A DNA stretch of 64,000 bases, from positions 1-64,000 of the forward strand of contig CBCPMW010000005.1 in NCBI GenBank assembly GCA_965120375.1, given 5' to 3'. Shown here one piece after another: positions 35,347 to 45,522 of the stretch. The position numbers and the translations under genes are program-made. Under the pieces are notes generated by a model, which searched no databases, had not been told where the DNA came from, and saw only the letters and a list, made by a program, of their open reading frames with translations. Every line of letters starts with the position of its first letter. Positions within the stretch are counted from its first letter, which is position 1. This stretch comes from CASPLG01 sp965120375 (GTDB taxonomy: Bacteria > Bacillota > Clostridia > Oscillospirales > Acutalibacteraceae).

Positions 35347-36523
35347 TATAGGTTTCTCCTTTCTTAATTTTTTCCCAAAGAGGCGACATGCTTCTCAGGT
35401 ATCTTATAGCTTTTGGAACCTTTTCTATTATATAATCAGCTTCCTCTTCTGTATTATATGAACTCAAAGTTAACCTTAGCGACCCATGAGCCACTTCATG
35501 AGAAAGACCAATAGCTAAAAGAACATGACTTGGATCAAGCGACCCTGAAGTACATGCTGAACCCGATGAAGTACATATCCCATCCATATCTAGTCTTAGT
35601 ATTAAAGATTCACCCTCTACCCCCTCAAATGAAATATTTATATTCCCAGCCAAACGTTTTTCAGAATCACCGTTTAGCCTAGATTTTTCTATTTTTAAAA
35701 GCTCTTTTATGATTTTATCTCTAAGTCTAGAAACTTTTTTCCTCTTACCTTCAATATCATAGCAAACCTCTTGCATAGCTTTCGCCATCGAAACTATACC
35801 AGCAGTATTTTCTGTTCCGGCCCGTTTTCCTCTTTCCTGAGCTCCACCATCTATCAAATTAACTAACCTAACTCCTTTTTTCACATATAGAGCTCCTACT
35901 CCTTTTGGACCATGAAATTTGTGTGCAGAAAGGGAAAGCATATCTATATTTTGCTTTTTAACATCAATTTCTATGTTACCTATTGCTTGAACTGCATCTG
36001 TATGGAAAATTACTTTAGAATCTCTGCATATTTTCCCTATTTCTTCGATGGGCTGAATTGTTCCTATTTCGTTATTGGCATACATTATACTGACAAGTGC
36101 GGTTTTTTCATTTATCGCGTTTTTTATATCTTCTGGGTTTACAATCCCAAGTTCGTTTACTTTCACGTATGTAACTTCAAATCCCATAGATTCAAGCGCT
36201 GAAATCGTATGCAAAACAGCATGGTGCTCTATATTTGAGGTAATAATGTGGTTCTTACCCTTTTTCATCTGCATGAGCGCGACACCTTTAATAGCCCAAC
36301 TATCGGATTCACTCCCACCAGAAGTAAAAAATATTTCATCTGGCTCTGCTCCGATACAACCAGCCATCTGAATACGCGCAAGTTCTATTATTTTTTTTGA
36401 TTCTCGACCTATTGAATAGAGGCTAGAAGGATTTCCAAATTTTTCACAAAAAAATGGCCTCATGGCGTCAATTGCACCTTCTGACATAAAGGTCGTAGCC
36501 GCATTATCTGCGTAAACAAACAT
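35336..36523 (-). CDS. iscS: Cysteine desulfurase, NifS/IscS type
   Basis: 395 residues, a pyridoxal-phosphate enzyme of the NifS/IscS class. The N-terminus is YADNAATTFMSEGAI. The PLP lysine is in SLSAHKFHGPKGVG and the active-site Cys is in SGSACTSGSLDPSHVL. It supplies sulfur for Fe-S clusters, here clearly for the co-transcribed IscU. AAAAAGGATG lies upstream of ATG 36523. It is divergent from the HtrA gene. Confidence 0.95.
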   Translation of the reverse strand: MFVYADNAATTFMSEGAIDAMRPFFCEKFGNPSSLYSIGRESKKIIELARIQMAGCIGAEPDEIFFTSGGSESDSWAIKGVALMQMKKGKNHIITSNIEHHAVLHTISALESMGFEVTYVKVNELGIVNPEDIKNAINEKTALVSIMYANNEIGTIQPIEEIGKICRDSKVIFHTDAVQAIGNIEIDVKKQNIDMLSLSAHKFHGPKGVGALYVKKGVRLVNLIDGGAQERGKRAGTENTAGIVSMAKAMQEVCYDIEGKRKKVSRLRDKIIKELLKIEKSRLNGDSEKRLAGNINISFEGVEGESLILRLDMDGICTSSGSACTSGSLDPSHVLLAIGLSHEVAHGSLRLTLSSYNTEEEADYIIEKVPKAIRYLRSMSPLWEKIKKGETYNVV

Positions 36524-36612
36524 ATTTAAACAACATCCTTTTTACATTTCAATTTAAAATATTAAACTCAAACATTATATTTTATTACATTAATTTTTTA
36601 AAATCAATATGA

Positions 36613-36641
36613 TTGACAAATTCTGCTTTATATACTATAAT
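36613..36641 (+). promoter_or_regulatory. Perfect consensus sigma-A promoter of the HtrA gene
   Basis: TTGACA (36613-36618) and TATAAT (36636-36641) are separated by exactly 17 bases. The gene starts about 95 bases downstream, leaving a leader of about 85 bases. No CtsR- or CssR-like operator is evident. Confidence 0.8.
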
Positions 36642-36735
36642 TACTTATTATATTTTATTATTTTATATATCTTGCACCAATATAGTGTTTTTTATATAAC
36701 TTATGTATATTACTCTAGATAAAGGAGGTTTTAAT

Positions 36736-37884
36736 ATGTGTGAAATAGATGAAAAAAATGATGAAGATTTAGAAGTTAAAAAAAGTAAAAATGAAAATTC
36801 TAATGAAAACAAAAGAATTACAAATCCTCAGGTTCTGGTTGCCGCCCTTCTTTTATGTACATCATTTGTTGCAGGATTTATAGGCGGTGGATCAGCTATT
36901 AAATGTCTAAACCAGTTAAATTCAGGTGCATCTACTTCGAGTGACCAGTCTGAAAGTTCTATGTTTTCCGTTTCAGATATAGCTGAAAAAAATATAAATA
37001 GTATAGCTGAAATAAGCACTGAAATAATAAAAACAGACAAAACTCAACAACAATACATAACTTCTGGTGCCGGTAGCGGAATTGTAGTTTCAACTGACGG
37101 ATACATACTTACAAACTACCATGTTGTTTCAGGTGCCAAAACTATTACTGCAAAAATCGACTCAGAAAATTACTCCGCAGAACTCGTTGGATCAAACGAA
37201 CAACTTGATGTCGCCCTCGTAAAAATTGAAAAAACAGATCTTGTCCCGGTAGATTTCGGAAAATCTGATGATGTAAAAGTCGGAGATGATACGGTTGTAA
37301 TAGGAAACCCTTTTGGGCAACTCGGTGGAACAGTTACAAAAGGAATAATAAGCGCTCTTGATAGGGAAATCACAATCAATAACGAAACTATGAATCTGAT
37401 ACAAACAGATGCTGCTATAAATCCCGGTAATTCCGGTGGAGGACTTTTCAATATGAAGGGTGAACTAATAGGGATGGTAATTGCTAAAGCTAGCAGCTCC
37501 ACTACGGAAGGTATCGGATTTGCAATAAAAGTTGACGATCTAAAAACCACTCTAGAAAACCTAAAACAATCTAGCAGCACAACTGAAGAAATTGATATTG
37601 AGATAAGCGTCACTGACGTTAGTATTTTAAAATCTTCTAGTATCTATCAAAACTATACTAAAGGTGTTTTCGTAACAGAAGTTCCTGAGAATTCAAACTG
37701 GGAAACAGCTGGCATAAAAGTCGGCGATTGTATCGTTGCTATAAACGGAAAAGAAATAGAAAATACAGAAGAATTTGAATCCACTTTGAAAAATTATTCT
37801 GCCGGAGAAAGCATAACTCTAACGATTTTAAGGGGTTCAGATACTTTAGAGCTTACCTTAGAACTTGCCAAAAAAAGTTGCTAG
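36736..37884 (+). CDS. htrA: HtrA/DegP-type membrane-anchored serine protease with PDZ domain
   Basis: 382 residues. A charged cytoplasmic N-terminus (residues 1-30) is followed by one membrane anchor (LVAALLLCTSFVAGFIGG) and a trypsin-like domain. The triad is His in LTNYHVVSGA, Asp in LDVALVKI and Ser in INPGNSGGGLF. One C-terminal PDZ domain follows (KGVFVTEVPENS, AGIKVGDCIVAINGKEI). It degrades misfolded exported proteins outside the membrane. I start at ATG 36736 because AAAGGAGG is 7 bases upstream. The ATG at 36703 is before the ribosome site. Confidence 0.94.
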   Translation: MCEIDEKNDEDLEVKKSKNENSNENKRITNPQVLVAALLLCTSFVAGFIGGGSAIKCLNQLNSGASTSSDQSESSMFSVSDIAEKNINSIAEISTEIIKTDKTQQQYITSGAGSGIVVSTDGYILTNYHVVSGAKTITAKIDSENYSAELVGSNEQLDVALVKIEKTDLVPVDFGKSDDVKVGDDTVVIGNPFGQLGGTVTKGIISALDREITINNETMNLIQTDAAINPGNSGGGLFNMKGELIGMVIAKASSSTTEGIGFAIKVDDLKTTLENLKQSSSTTEEIDIEISVTDVSILKSSSIYQNYTKGVFVTEVPENSNWETAGIKVGDCIVAINGKEIENTEEFESTLKNYSAGESITLTILRGSDTLELTLELAKKSC

Positions 37885-37890
37885 AAACCT

Positions 37891-39264
37891 CTAAAATTTT
37901 ATCTTTTCAAGAATATAATCCTTTACACTTGAAATCGAAACCCTCTCTTGATTCATCGTATCTCTATCTCTGATCGTAACTTTAGAATCATTTTCGCTTT
38001 CAAAATCAAAAGTCACACAAAAAGGGGTTCCGATTTCGTCTTGACGCCTGTACCTTTTTCCTATTGATCCAGAATCATCGTAATCACAAGAAAAATCACA
38101 AGAAAGTTGCTTATAAATTTCATCTGCTTTCTCACTAAGTTTTTTCGAAAGCGGTAGAACACACACTTTGTAAGGTGCAATTGCCGGATGGAGTTTTAAA
38201 ACAATTCGCATGTCATTTGTATCCAATATCTCCTCTGTGTAAGCATCACATATTAGTGCCAAAACACCTCTATCCACACCGTATGTAGATTCCACAACAA
38301 AAGGAACGTACTTTTCATTTGTCCCAGGATCAAGATACTCAAAACTTTTTTTGCTGAACTGCTGATGACGAGATAAATCATAATCAGTCCTATTATGGGT
38401 ACCATTTATTTCACCCCATCCAAATGGGAACAAATACTCTATGTCACAAGCTGATTTGGCGTAATGTGCTAATTTTTCGTGATCATGGAATCTTAAACTA
38501 TTTTCTTTCAAACCTAAATCTTTGTAGAACCTCATACCAAAATCTTTGAAAAATTCATATAACCCCTCGTCTTCACCCTCTTTACAAAAAGTTTGATATT
38601 CCATCTGTTCAAATTCAATCGTTCTAAACGTAAAATTTCCAGGTGTAATTTCGTTGCGAAAAGCCTTGCCTATTTGACCTATACTAAATGGTAGTTTACT
38701 TCTGGTGCTCCTTTGGACATTAACAAAATTAATATACTCACCTTGCGCATTTTCTGGTCTTAAATAAATTAAACTTTTATTGTTGTTAACAACGCCACGA
38801 TACGTCTCAAACATCAAATTAAATTCTCTAATATCTGTAAAATTACAAGCACCACAAGAAGGACATTTTATTTCTTTAGATTTTATCACTTCCAACATTT
38901 CTTCTTTTGATAAAGAATCACTTGAAATATCCGAATCAAAACTATCAATTAAAGTATCTGCACGGTAACGCGTCTTACACTCTCTGCAATCTAAAAGAGG
39001 ATCTGAAAAATTTTCTGTATGTCCACTTGCTTCCCACACAGTCGGATGCATAAAAATTGCCGAATCTATCTCGTAGCTATTTTTTCTTTGTTGAATAAAG
39101 CGTTTTCTCCAAGCGTCTTTTAGATTGTTCTTTATTTTAGTTCCTAAAGGACCATAATCCCATGTATTAGCTACTCCCCCGTAAACCTCTGAACCCGGGT
39201 AAACAAAACCACGCGTCTTACAAAAAGTAACTATCTTTTCCATAAGAATATTATCTTTTCCCAT
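37891..39264 (-). CDS. glyQS: Glycyl-tRNA synthetase, dimeric (eukaryote/archaeon-like) type
   Basis: About 457 residues, class II. The N-terminus is TFCKTRGFVYPGSEVYGG and WDYGPLG, motif 2 is FRNEITPGNFTFRTIEFEQME and motif 3 is ESTYGVDRGVLALI. A Cys-rich insertion CRECKTRY...CPSCGA is present. The C-terminal anticodon domain is shared with HisRS/ProRS. This is the single-chain GlyRS used by many clostridia instead of GlyQ+GlyS. I start at ATG 39264 (AAAAAAGGATGATAAGG upstream). Last gene of the ylmC-cwlD-radA-glyA operon. No T-box leader directly precedes it. Confidence 0.96.
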   Translation of the reverse strand: MGKDNILMEKIVTFCKTRGFVYPGSEVYGGVANTWDYGPLGTKIKNNLKDAWRKRFIQQRKNSYEIDSAIFMHPTVWEASGHTENFSDPLLDCRECKTRYRADTLIDSFDSDISSDSLSKEEMLEVIKSKEIKCPSCGACNFTDIREFNLMFETYRGVVNNNKSLIYLRPENAQGEYINFVNVQRSTRSKLPFSIGQIGKAFRNEITPGNFTFRTIEFEQMEYQTFCKEGEDEGLYEFFKDFGMRFYKDLGLKENSLRFHDHEKLAHYAKSACDIEYLFPFGWGEINGTHNRTDYDLSRHQQFSKKSFEYLDPGTNEKYVPFVVESTYGVDRGVLALICDAYTEEILDTNDMRIVLKLHPAIAPYKVCVLPLSKKLSEKADEIYKQLSCDFSCDYDDSGSIGKRYRRQDEIGTPFCVTFDFESENDSKVTIRDRDTMNQERVSISSVKDYILEKIKF

Positions 39265-39281
39265 CCTTATCATCCTTTTTT

Positions 39282-40532
39282 CTAATATATCGGATACTTT
39301 CCAGATAAACTTTCAGCTCTACTTCGAATAAGTTGTTTTTTGCTTTCATACTCTCTCATAGATAAAACAATAAGCTCTGCTATCTCTTTCATATCCTGCT
39401 CTTTCATTCCTCTTGATGTGACTGCTGCAGTCCCTATCCTAACACCACTTGTCACAAATGGGCTGCGCTTTTCCCCCGGAACTGTATTTTTATTTACTGT
39501 TATGTAAACACTATCAAGTCTGTCAGAAAGCTCTTTACCTGTTAAATCGCTATCACTTAAATCAATCAAAAGCAAATGATTATCTGTTCCATTTGATACA
39601 AGCTTTACACCATTTTTAACGAGCTCTTCTGCCAAATAGGAACAGTTCTTTACAACTCGAGCTCCGTATTCTTTAAATTCCTGTTTTAGTGCTTCTCCAA
39701 AACAAACAGCTTTTCCAGCAATTATATGCATAAGTGGTCCGCCTTGAATTCCAGGAAAAACTGCTTTATCTATAGCACTGGCAAATTTTTCTTTGCAAAG
39801 AATTAGTCCTCCTCGTGGACCTCTTAACGTTTTATGCGTTGTACTTGTTACAAAATCTGCATAAGAAACCGGATTCTGATGCACTCCAGCCGCAACTAAC
39901 CCTGCAATATGGGCCATATCTACCATCAAATATGCGCCGCACTCGTCCGCTATATCTCGAAACTTTTTAAAATCAATTGACCTTGGATATGCACTTGCTC
40001 CACATACAATCATTTTTGGCTTTTCTTTAATTGCAATAGATCTAACCTCATCATAATCAATCAAGTGAGAAGTTTTGTCTACGCCATACGGGATAAATTC
40101 ATAGTATTTTCCGGAAATGTTTACAGGGCAACCGTGAGTTAAATGCCCACCTTCATTCAAGTTCATTCCCATTACTTTGTCCCCTGGCTCTAATACCGCA
40201 AAGTAAACCGCCATATTTGCTTGTGCTCCTGAATGAGGCTGTACATTTGCATGTTCAGCTCCAAAAAGCTTGCAAACTCTCTTTCTAGCTAAATCCTCTA
40301 AAATGTCTACGTATTCACAACCTGAATAATATCTTTTGTTTGGATACCCTTCGGCATATTTATTTGTAAGTATGCTGCTCATTGCAGCCAGTACAGCTTC
40401 AGATACAATATTTTCAGAAGCTATAAGTTCAATATTTTTTCTCTGCCTAACAAGCTCTTTTTCTACTGCACTTCCAGTTTCAAGATCGAATTTTTTAAGA
40501 AAATCAATACTGTCTGTTACAAATTTTCCCAT
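39282..40532 (-). CDS. glyA: Serine hydroxymethyltransferase
   Basis: 416 residues. It interconverts serine and glycine with tetrahydrofolate and is the main one-carbon source. The family motifs are IELIASENIVSEAVL, YAEGYPNKRYYSG, DMAHIAGLVAAG and the PLP-lysine motif TTHKTLRGPRGG. It lies immediately upstream of the glycyl-tRNA synthetase, so a glycine-making enzyme and a glycine-using enzyme are co-expressed. A GAGGAGATTTAATAG ribosome site precedes ATG 40532. Confidence 0.97.
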   Translation of the reverse strand: MGKFVTDSIDFLKKFDLETGSAVEKELVRQRKNIELIASENIVSEAVLAAMSSILTNKYAEGYPNKRYYSGCEYVDILEDLARKRVCKLFGAEHANVQPHSGAQANMAVYFAVLEPGDKVMGMNLNEGGHLTHGCPVNISGKYYEFIPYGVDKTSHLIDYDEVRSIAIKEKPKMIVCGASAYPRSIDFKKFRDIADECGAYLMVDMAHIAGLVAAGVHQNPVSYADFVTSTTHKTLRGPRGGLILCKEKFASAIDKAVFPGIQGGPLMHIIAGKAVCFGEALKQEFKEYGARVVKNCSYLAEELVKNGVKLVSNGTDNHLLLIDLSDSDLTGKELSDRLDSVYITVNKNTVPGEKRSPFVTSGVRIGTAAVTSRGMKEQDMKEIAELIVLSMREYESKKQLIRSRAESLSGKYPIY

Positions 40533-40563
40533 TCTATTAAATCTCCTCTACAAAAATATTTTT

Positions 40564-41952
40564 TTACATTTCACTTGCAGCATAAAAAGCTTGTTTTATT
40601 GTTTTTACTCCCGTAATTTTTATGTCACAAGAAGGTATTTCTCCAGATGATTTTAAATTATAATACGGGACTATGCAATGTTTAAATCCAAGTCTTGCCG
40701 CCTCTATTATTCTAGCTGGTACGTCTTGCGCAGACCTTATCTCTCCTGCAAGTCCTATTTCCCCAAAAACCACAGTATAATCGTCTACTTTTGTATCTTT
40801 TAAACTTGAAATAAGGGAAACTGCCACAGCTAAATCTGCTGAAGGTTCGTCTAATTTTACCCCTCCAACTATGTTCACATAAGCATCAGTATTTGAAAAA
40901 AAATACCCTCCTTTTTTTTCTAGCACTGCCAAAATAAGCGCCATTCTATTGTAGTCAAAACCCGTAGACATTCTTCTCGGGTTACCAAAACTACTAGCAG
41001 TTACAAGCCCTTGAACCTCGACTAACATGGGCCTTGACCCTTCTAAAGTACAAGTAACACAGCTTCCTGATGCTGATTTAGGTCTCCCCGAAAGTAGCAT
41101 CAAAGATGGATTTTCAACTTGCTGAAGCCCACTATTTGCCATTTTAAAAATACCTATTTCATTTGTAGAACCATATCGATTCTTCGCTGCTCTTAAAATT
41201 CTGTATGGTGTATTTTTCTCACCTTCAAAATAAAATACAGCATCAACAATATGCTCTAAAACTTTAGGTCCTGCAATCGCTCCATCTTTATTAACATGTC
41301 CTACCGCAATTATACAAGTTTCGGTTTCTTTTGCAAGCCTTAAAAGAACATTTGCACATTCTTTTACCTGAGAAACACTTCCAGGCAGCGACACCGAATC
41401 TCGACTGTTCATAGTCTGAATAGAATCAATTATAAGTATATCCGGTTTTTCATTTATCGCTTCGTTTGCTATACTCTCCATATCGGTTTCAGACATTATA
41501 AAAAGGTTACTATTTTCTACTAAAAGTCTAGATGCTCTCAGCTTTATTTGTTTTTTAGACTCTTCTCCGGATACATACAAAATCTTTAAAGTTTCGTCCA
41601 AATAATTACATATTTGCAAAAGAAGTGTTGATTTCCCGACTCCTGGCGAACCACCCAAAAGGACAAATGAACCTTTTACTATTCCACCACCAAACACTCT
41701 ATCAAGTTCATCTAATCCGGTAAAATAACGATCTTCTTTAGTCATATCAATTTCTGACATTGCAGACGGCTTATCAGCAGACAAATTTAGAGAACTACCT
41801 TTTTTAAACTTAGATCCTACACCCGTCCGGACCTCTTCACTCATGGTATTTCCTTGCCTGCAAGAAGGGCAAATCCCATTCCATCTTGCTGATTCATAAC
41901 CACATTCACAGCAAACAAACACACTTTTTTCTTTTTTTATTGTTTTTATCAC
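40564..41952 (-). CDS. radA: DNA repair protein RadA (Sms)
   Basis: 462 residues. The N-terminal zinc finger is CCECGYESARWNGICPSC. The RecA-like ATPase shows GGSPGVGKSTLL. The RadA motif is KNRYGS, and the C-terminal Lon-like domain contains VNIVGGVKLDEPSADLAVAVS. It is a hexameric helicase that helps recombination intermediates mature. The GTG start lies in an AGGTGAT sequence that itself resembles a ribosome site, so the exact first codon is slightly uncertain. Middle gene of its operon. Confidence 0.96.
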   Translation of the reverse strand: MIKTIKKEKSVFVCCECGYESARWNGICPSCRQGNTMSEEVRTGVGSKFKKGSSLNLSADKPSAMSEIDMTKEDRYFTGLDELDRVFGGGIVKGSFVLLGGSPGVGKSTLLLQICNYLDETLKILYVSGEESKKQIKLRASRLLVENSNLFIMSETDMESIANEAINEKPDILIIDSIQTMNSRDSVSLPGSVSQVKECANVLLRLAKETETCIIAVGHVNKDGAIAGPKVLEHIVDAVFYFEGEKNTPYRILRAAKNRYGSTNEIGIFKMANSGLQQVENPSLMLLSGRPKSASGSCVTCTLEGSRPMLVEVQGLVTASSFGNPRRMSTGFDYNRMALILAVLEKKGGYFFSNTDAYVNIVGGVKLDEPSADLAVAVSLISSLKDTKVDDYTVVFGEIGLAGEIRSAQDVPARIIEAARLGFKHCIVPYYNLKSSGEIPSCDIKITGVKTIKQAFYAASEM

Positions 41953-42015
41953 CTAAATTTCATCCATTCTAAAACTAAAAATTAAACAGCAAAACCATGC
42001 CAACATACTACACAT

Positions 42016-42741
42016 TTAAATATTAGTAAAATAGTTCACTACAGCACAAAAAATGCAGAAAGCAATCTGACCTTGATAACCTTCATCTGAGAGCCTATAA
42101 GCTTCTTCCCGATTGGATAAAAATCCGCATTCTACTATTATAGCAGGAATTTTTGCACTGTGCAACAGAAAAATTGTTTTGTCTGACGGTTTAATTTCCC
42201 TATTATTCTCAGGTTGTATCAAACTAACTATAGCTTTTTTTACATAATTTGCAAGATTCTGACTCAGTGGATTATTTTTAGAATAAAAAATCTGTGAACC
42301 AAAATACTGAGATTCTGGGAATTTATTTTGATGTATACTTATGAAAATTGTATGTTTATTCGAATTTTTTTCTATAATATCTAGCCGATTCTTAAGATCA
42401 GATCTCTTCTTTTCACGTAATGTGTTTGCTTCACCGCTATAAATAGCTTTATCTTCTTCCCTTGTCATTATCACTTTATATCCTGAAGTTTCTAGAAAAT
42501 TTTTTAATTTTTTTGAAATAGAAAGGTTTATATCTTTTTCGTATATTCCGTCTACTCCTACAGCACCACCATCTTCCCCTCCGTGCCCAGCATCTATTAT
42601 TACTGTAAATTTATCAATCTTCTGATCTGAAAATACATTTTTTGCTATCTCTCCATAGGCTGCAAAAATAACACCAGAAAAAATAAATAGTCCAAATACT
42701 AAAAAGGTATAAAACAAGGCGTTGTTTGAAAACTTTTTCAA
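42016..42741 (-). CDS. cwlD: N-acetylmuramoyl-L-alanine amidase, CwlD-like
   Basis: 241 residues. One N-terminal membrane anchor/signal (ALFYTFLVFGLFIFSGVIFAAYG) precedes an Amidase_3 domain. Zinc ligands are His in DAGHGGEDGG, Glu in YEKDINL and His in ISIHQNKF, and the catalytic Glu is in IVECGFLSN. In spore formers CwlD removes peptide side chains in cortex peptidoglycan to make muramic-delta-lactam. The short length and the neighbouring ylmC/ymxH-type gene favour CwlD over other amidases. Whether this organism still sporulates is not shown. Confidence 0.88.
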   Translation of the reverse strand: MKKFSNNALFYTFLVFGLFIFSGVIFAAYGEIAKNVFSDQKIDKFTVIIDAGHGGEDGGAVGVDGIYEKDINLSISKKLKNFLETSGYKVIMTREEDKAIYSGEANTLREKKRSDLKNRLDIIEKNSNKHTIFISIHQNKFPESQYFGSQIFYSKNNPLSQNLANYVKKAIVSLIQPENNREIKPSDKTIFLLHSAKIPAIIVECGFLSNREEAYRLSDEGYQGQIAFCIFCAVVNYFTNI

Positions 42742-42764
42742 AATAATTTTCTCCCTCCTTTCAA

Positions 42765-43052
42765 TTAATTAAAAAATTTATTAAATATATTAAATTTCCT
42801 TCTTCTCCTTGAAATTGGACTATACTTTACTAGAATCGTATCTTCACCAACTACATCTATATTTTCCCACTTTATTACAATATCATCTTCCCTACCAAAA
42901 ACACCGAAAAATTTTAGTCTTCCATAAATTACTATTGAAATAATTTTCGCGCACTTTATATCAACTTCTACGTCATTTACGCACCCTATTCTGCTACCAT
43001 CACTTACATTTATAACCTCTTTATGCCTCAAATCTACTATTCTACATCTCAA
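42765..43052 (-). CDS. YlmC/YmxH family PRC-barrel protein
   Basis: 95 residues from TTG 43052 (AGGTGA at ribosome-site distance). The N-terminus RIVDLRHKEVINVSDGSRIGCVNDVEVD is the YlmC/YmxH signature. The family is small PRC-barrel proteins frequent in spore-forming Firmicutes, with unclear function. The C-terminal tail is basic (RRRRKFNIFNKF). It is the first gene of the operon and divergent from the P-type ATPase. The frame extends to 43100 without a ribosome site. Confidence 0.82.
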   Translation of the reverse strand: MRCRIVDLRHKEVINVSDGSRIGCVNDVEVDIKCAKIISIVIYGRLKFFGVFGREDDIVIKWENIDVVGEDTILVKYSPISRRRRKFNIFNKFFN

Positions 43053-43164
43053 AAGTATCACCTGAGCAAAATAAATTTGTATTAAATGATTTGACTTCAA
43101 AAAAAACCATGTTTAAAATCTAAAATGTACATATTTGTGCAAAAAAATAAAAACGGAGAAATAT

Positions 43165-45522
43165 ATGGTAGAAAAACACGAAAGAATAGAAAGATATGAA
43201 AATATTGAAAGATTTAATCCCTCTATTTTACAAGGATTGAGTTTTGATCTAGTAAAACTTAGAATGAATCAAAACTTATCAAATACCGATAGCTCTATCT
43301 CTTCTCGATCTACTTTAGACATCTTAAAAGCTAATACTTTTACGCTTTTTAACTTCATAAACTTTGTACTTGCAACAGCTCTTATATATACTGGTTCATA
43401 TAAAAATCTTATGTTTATGGGAGTTGTAATATGCAATTGTGTAATCGGCATTATGCAAGAAATTAGAGCTAAAAAAGCAATAGAAAAACTAAGTCTTTTG
43501 CACCAAGCTTTTGCTAAAGTTATACGAGGTTCAAAGGAAACTAAAATTAGACCAGAAGAAATTGTTTTAGATGATATTTTAAAGTATTCTCCCGGGTCAG
43601 AAATCGGGACAGATTCTTTAGTAATTCAAGGAACATGCGAAGTAAATGAAGCACTTTTAACCGGTGAAACCGACTTAATATTTAAAAAAGCTGGAGACAC
43701 TCTTTTTGCCGGAAGTTATGTTATAAACGGAACTTGTTATGCAAAAGCAGAGCGTGTAGGACCCGAAAATTATATATCTAAAATCTATCAAGGCGCAAAA
43801 AACATAACTCCTTCCAAATCTGAGATTATGTATTTTCTTAAAAATTTGATAAAGATCATCTCTATATTTATTGTTCCAATCGGAGTTCTCCTTTTCTTCA
43901 ATCAATTTAAAATATTTTCCTATAAATTAAACCCAGCGATAAACGGAACTTCATCGGCTTTAATTGGAATGATTCCAGAAGGATTAGTTTTACTTACAAG
44001 TACTGCTTTAGCAGTAAGCGTTACAAAACTTGCAAAATATAGCGTTCTGGTTCGGGACATATATTGTATAGAAGCTCTTGCTAGAACAGACACGTTGTGT
44101 CTAGATAAAACTGGAACAATAACAGAAGGCAATCAAGAATTCAAAAAATTAATCCCTACAGGTGATTTTACTTATGATGATTCTAAATTGGCAATAGAGA
44201 TGTTAGTAAACGTTCTTCCTGACTCAAATGAAACTTTTTCTGCATTAAAAAACTATTTTAATAATCCAGATATAACTTTTAGTGCTGAAAAAATTATCCC
44301 TTTTTCTTCCGAACGAAAATATTCAGCAGCATACTTTAAGGATAAAGGAGGTTTTATGTTAGGCGCTGCGGAATTTGTATTTAAAAATCTAGACGAGAGT
44401 GTAAAAGCAATAATAGATGAATATTCAAAAAATTATAGAGTACTCGTTCTTGCTCACTGCTCTAATAATTTTTCCTCTAATTGCCCTAGCTTAAGTTTAA
44501 TGGCTTTTATTCTTCTTCAAGATAAAATAAGAAAAAATGCTAAAAAGACTTTCGATTTTTTTCAAAATCAGGGACTAAACATAAAAGTTATATCGGGAGA
44601 CAGTCCAGTAACAGTGTCTAGCGTATCCAAAGAAGTCGGAATAGCAAATTATCAAAATTATGTAGATATGTCAGATTTAAACGACTATGAGGATATAAAA
44701 GAAGCTGCAAAAAAATATACAATTTTCGGACGAGTTAGTCCCACTAAAAAAAGGGATCTGATAAAAGCTTTAAAAGAAAATGGACATACTGTAGCCATGA
44801 CAGGAGATGGAGTAAACGATATTTTGGCTCTTAAAGAAGCAAACTGTAGTGTTTCTATGGCAAGTGGAAGTGACGCCTGTTGCGCAGTCTCTCAAATAGT
44901 CTTATTAAATTCCGACTTTTCATCTATGCCACAAGTATTTGCACAAGGACAACAAACTATAAACAACATTCAAAGGGTTTCGTCACTTTTTTTAACAAAA
45001 ACAATTTATTCATTCTTTTTAGCGATTTTGTTTTTATTCTTTTCTGCACCTTATCCATTTATTCCAATTCAAATGACTTTAATTAGCGCACTTACAATCG
45101 GAATCCCAGCTTTTGTTTTAGCTTTAGAACCAAGTATAGAACCAGTAACCGAAAATTTTGTCCAAAGTATCTTAAAAAAATCTCTTCCGGCATCTTTGGC
45201 TATAATTTCAAATGTAATTTTATTTATGTTTTTATATAAAACTTCGTTTTTAACTCACAATGAATATTCGAACTTGTCTATTATGGTAACTGCTTCAGAA
45301 GAACTAATCCTTCTTTATTTAATATCGATGCCACTAAATACAAGAAGAAAAATTCTTCTTTGCACAATTCTCCTCTTATTCATCGCTTCTTTTGTGTTTT
45401 TAAGAAATATATTCTCGCTTGCTGCTTTAAATTTACTAGAAATACTCATATTCACTGCGGTAACATTATTTAACAGGTTTTCTAAATCTTTGTTTTCAAG
45501 ATTAATTTTAAAATTTACTTGA
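43165..45522 (+). CDS. P-type cation-transporting ATPase, CtpE-like
   Basis: 785 residues from ATG 43165 (CGGAGAAAT upstream). Motifs: TGE in EALLTGETD, PEGL in membrane helix 4 (GMIPEGLVLLTS), phosphorylation site CLDKTGTITEGN, hinge MTGDGVNDILALKEA. The pattern is closest to the CtpE-like group of the P2-type ATPases found in many Firmicutes, some of which take up Ca2+. It lacks the heavy-metal CPC motif. The ion is not decided by sequence. Its end overlaps the end of convergent lgt by 8 bases. Confidence 0.85.
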   Translation: MVEKHERIERYENIERFNPSILQGLSFDLVKLRMNQNLSNTDSSISSRSTLDILKANTFTLFNFINFVLATALIYTGSYKNLMFMGVVICNCVIGIMQEIRAKKAIEKLSLLHQAFAKVIRGSKETKIRPEEIVLDDILKYSPGSEIGTDSLVIQGTCEVNEALLTGETDLIFKKAGDTLFAGSYVINGTCYAKAERVGPENYISKIYQGAKNITPSKSEIMYFLKNLIKIISIFIVPIGVLLFFNQFKIFSYKLNPAINGTSSALIGMIPEGLVLLTSTALAVSVTKLAKYSVLVRDIYCIEALARTDTLCLDKTGTITEGNQEFKKLIPTGDFTYDDSKLAIEMLVNVLPDSNETFSALKNYFNNPDITFSAEKIIPFSSERKYSAAYFKDKGGFMLGAAEFVFKNLDESVKAIIDEYSKNYRVLVLAHCSNNFSSNCPSLSLMAFILLQDKIRKNAKKTFDFFQNQGLNIKVISGDSPVTVSSVSKEVGIANYQNYVDMSDLNDYEDIKEAAKKYTIFGRVSPTKKRDLIKALKENGHTVAMTGDGVNDILALKEANCSVSMASGSDACCAVSQIVLLNSDFSSMPQVFAQGQQTINNIQRVSSLFLTKTIYSFFLAILFLFFSAPYPFIPIQMTLISALTIGIPAFVLALEPSIEPVTENFVQSILKKSLPASLAIISNVILFMFLYKTSFLTHNEYSNLSIMVTASEELILLYLISMPLNTRRKILLCTILLLFIASFVFLRNIFSLAALNLLEILIFTAVTLFNRFSKSLFSRLILKFT

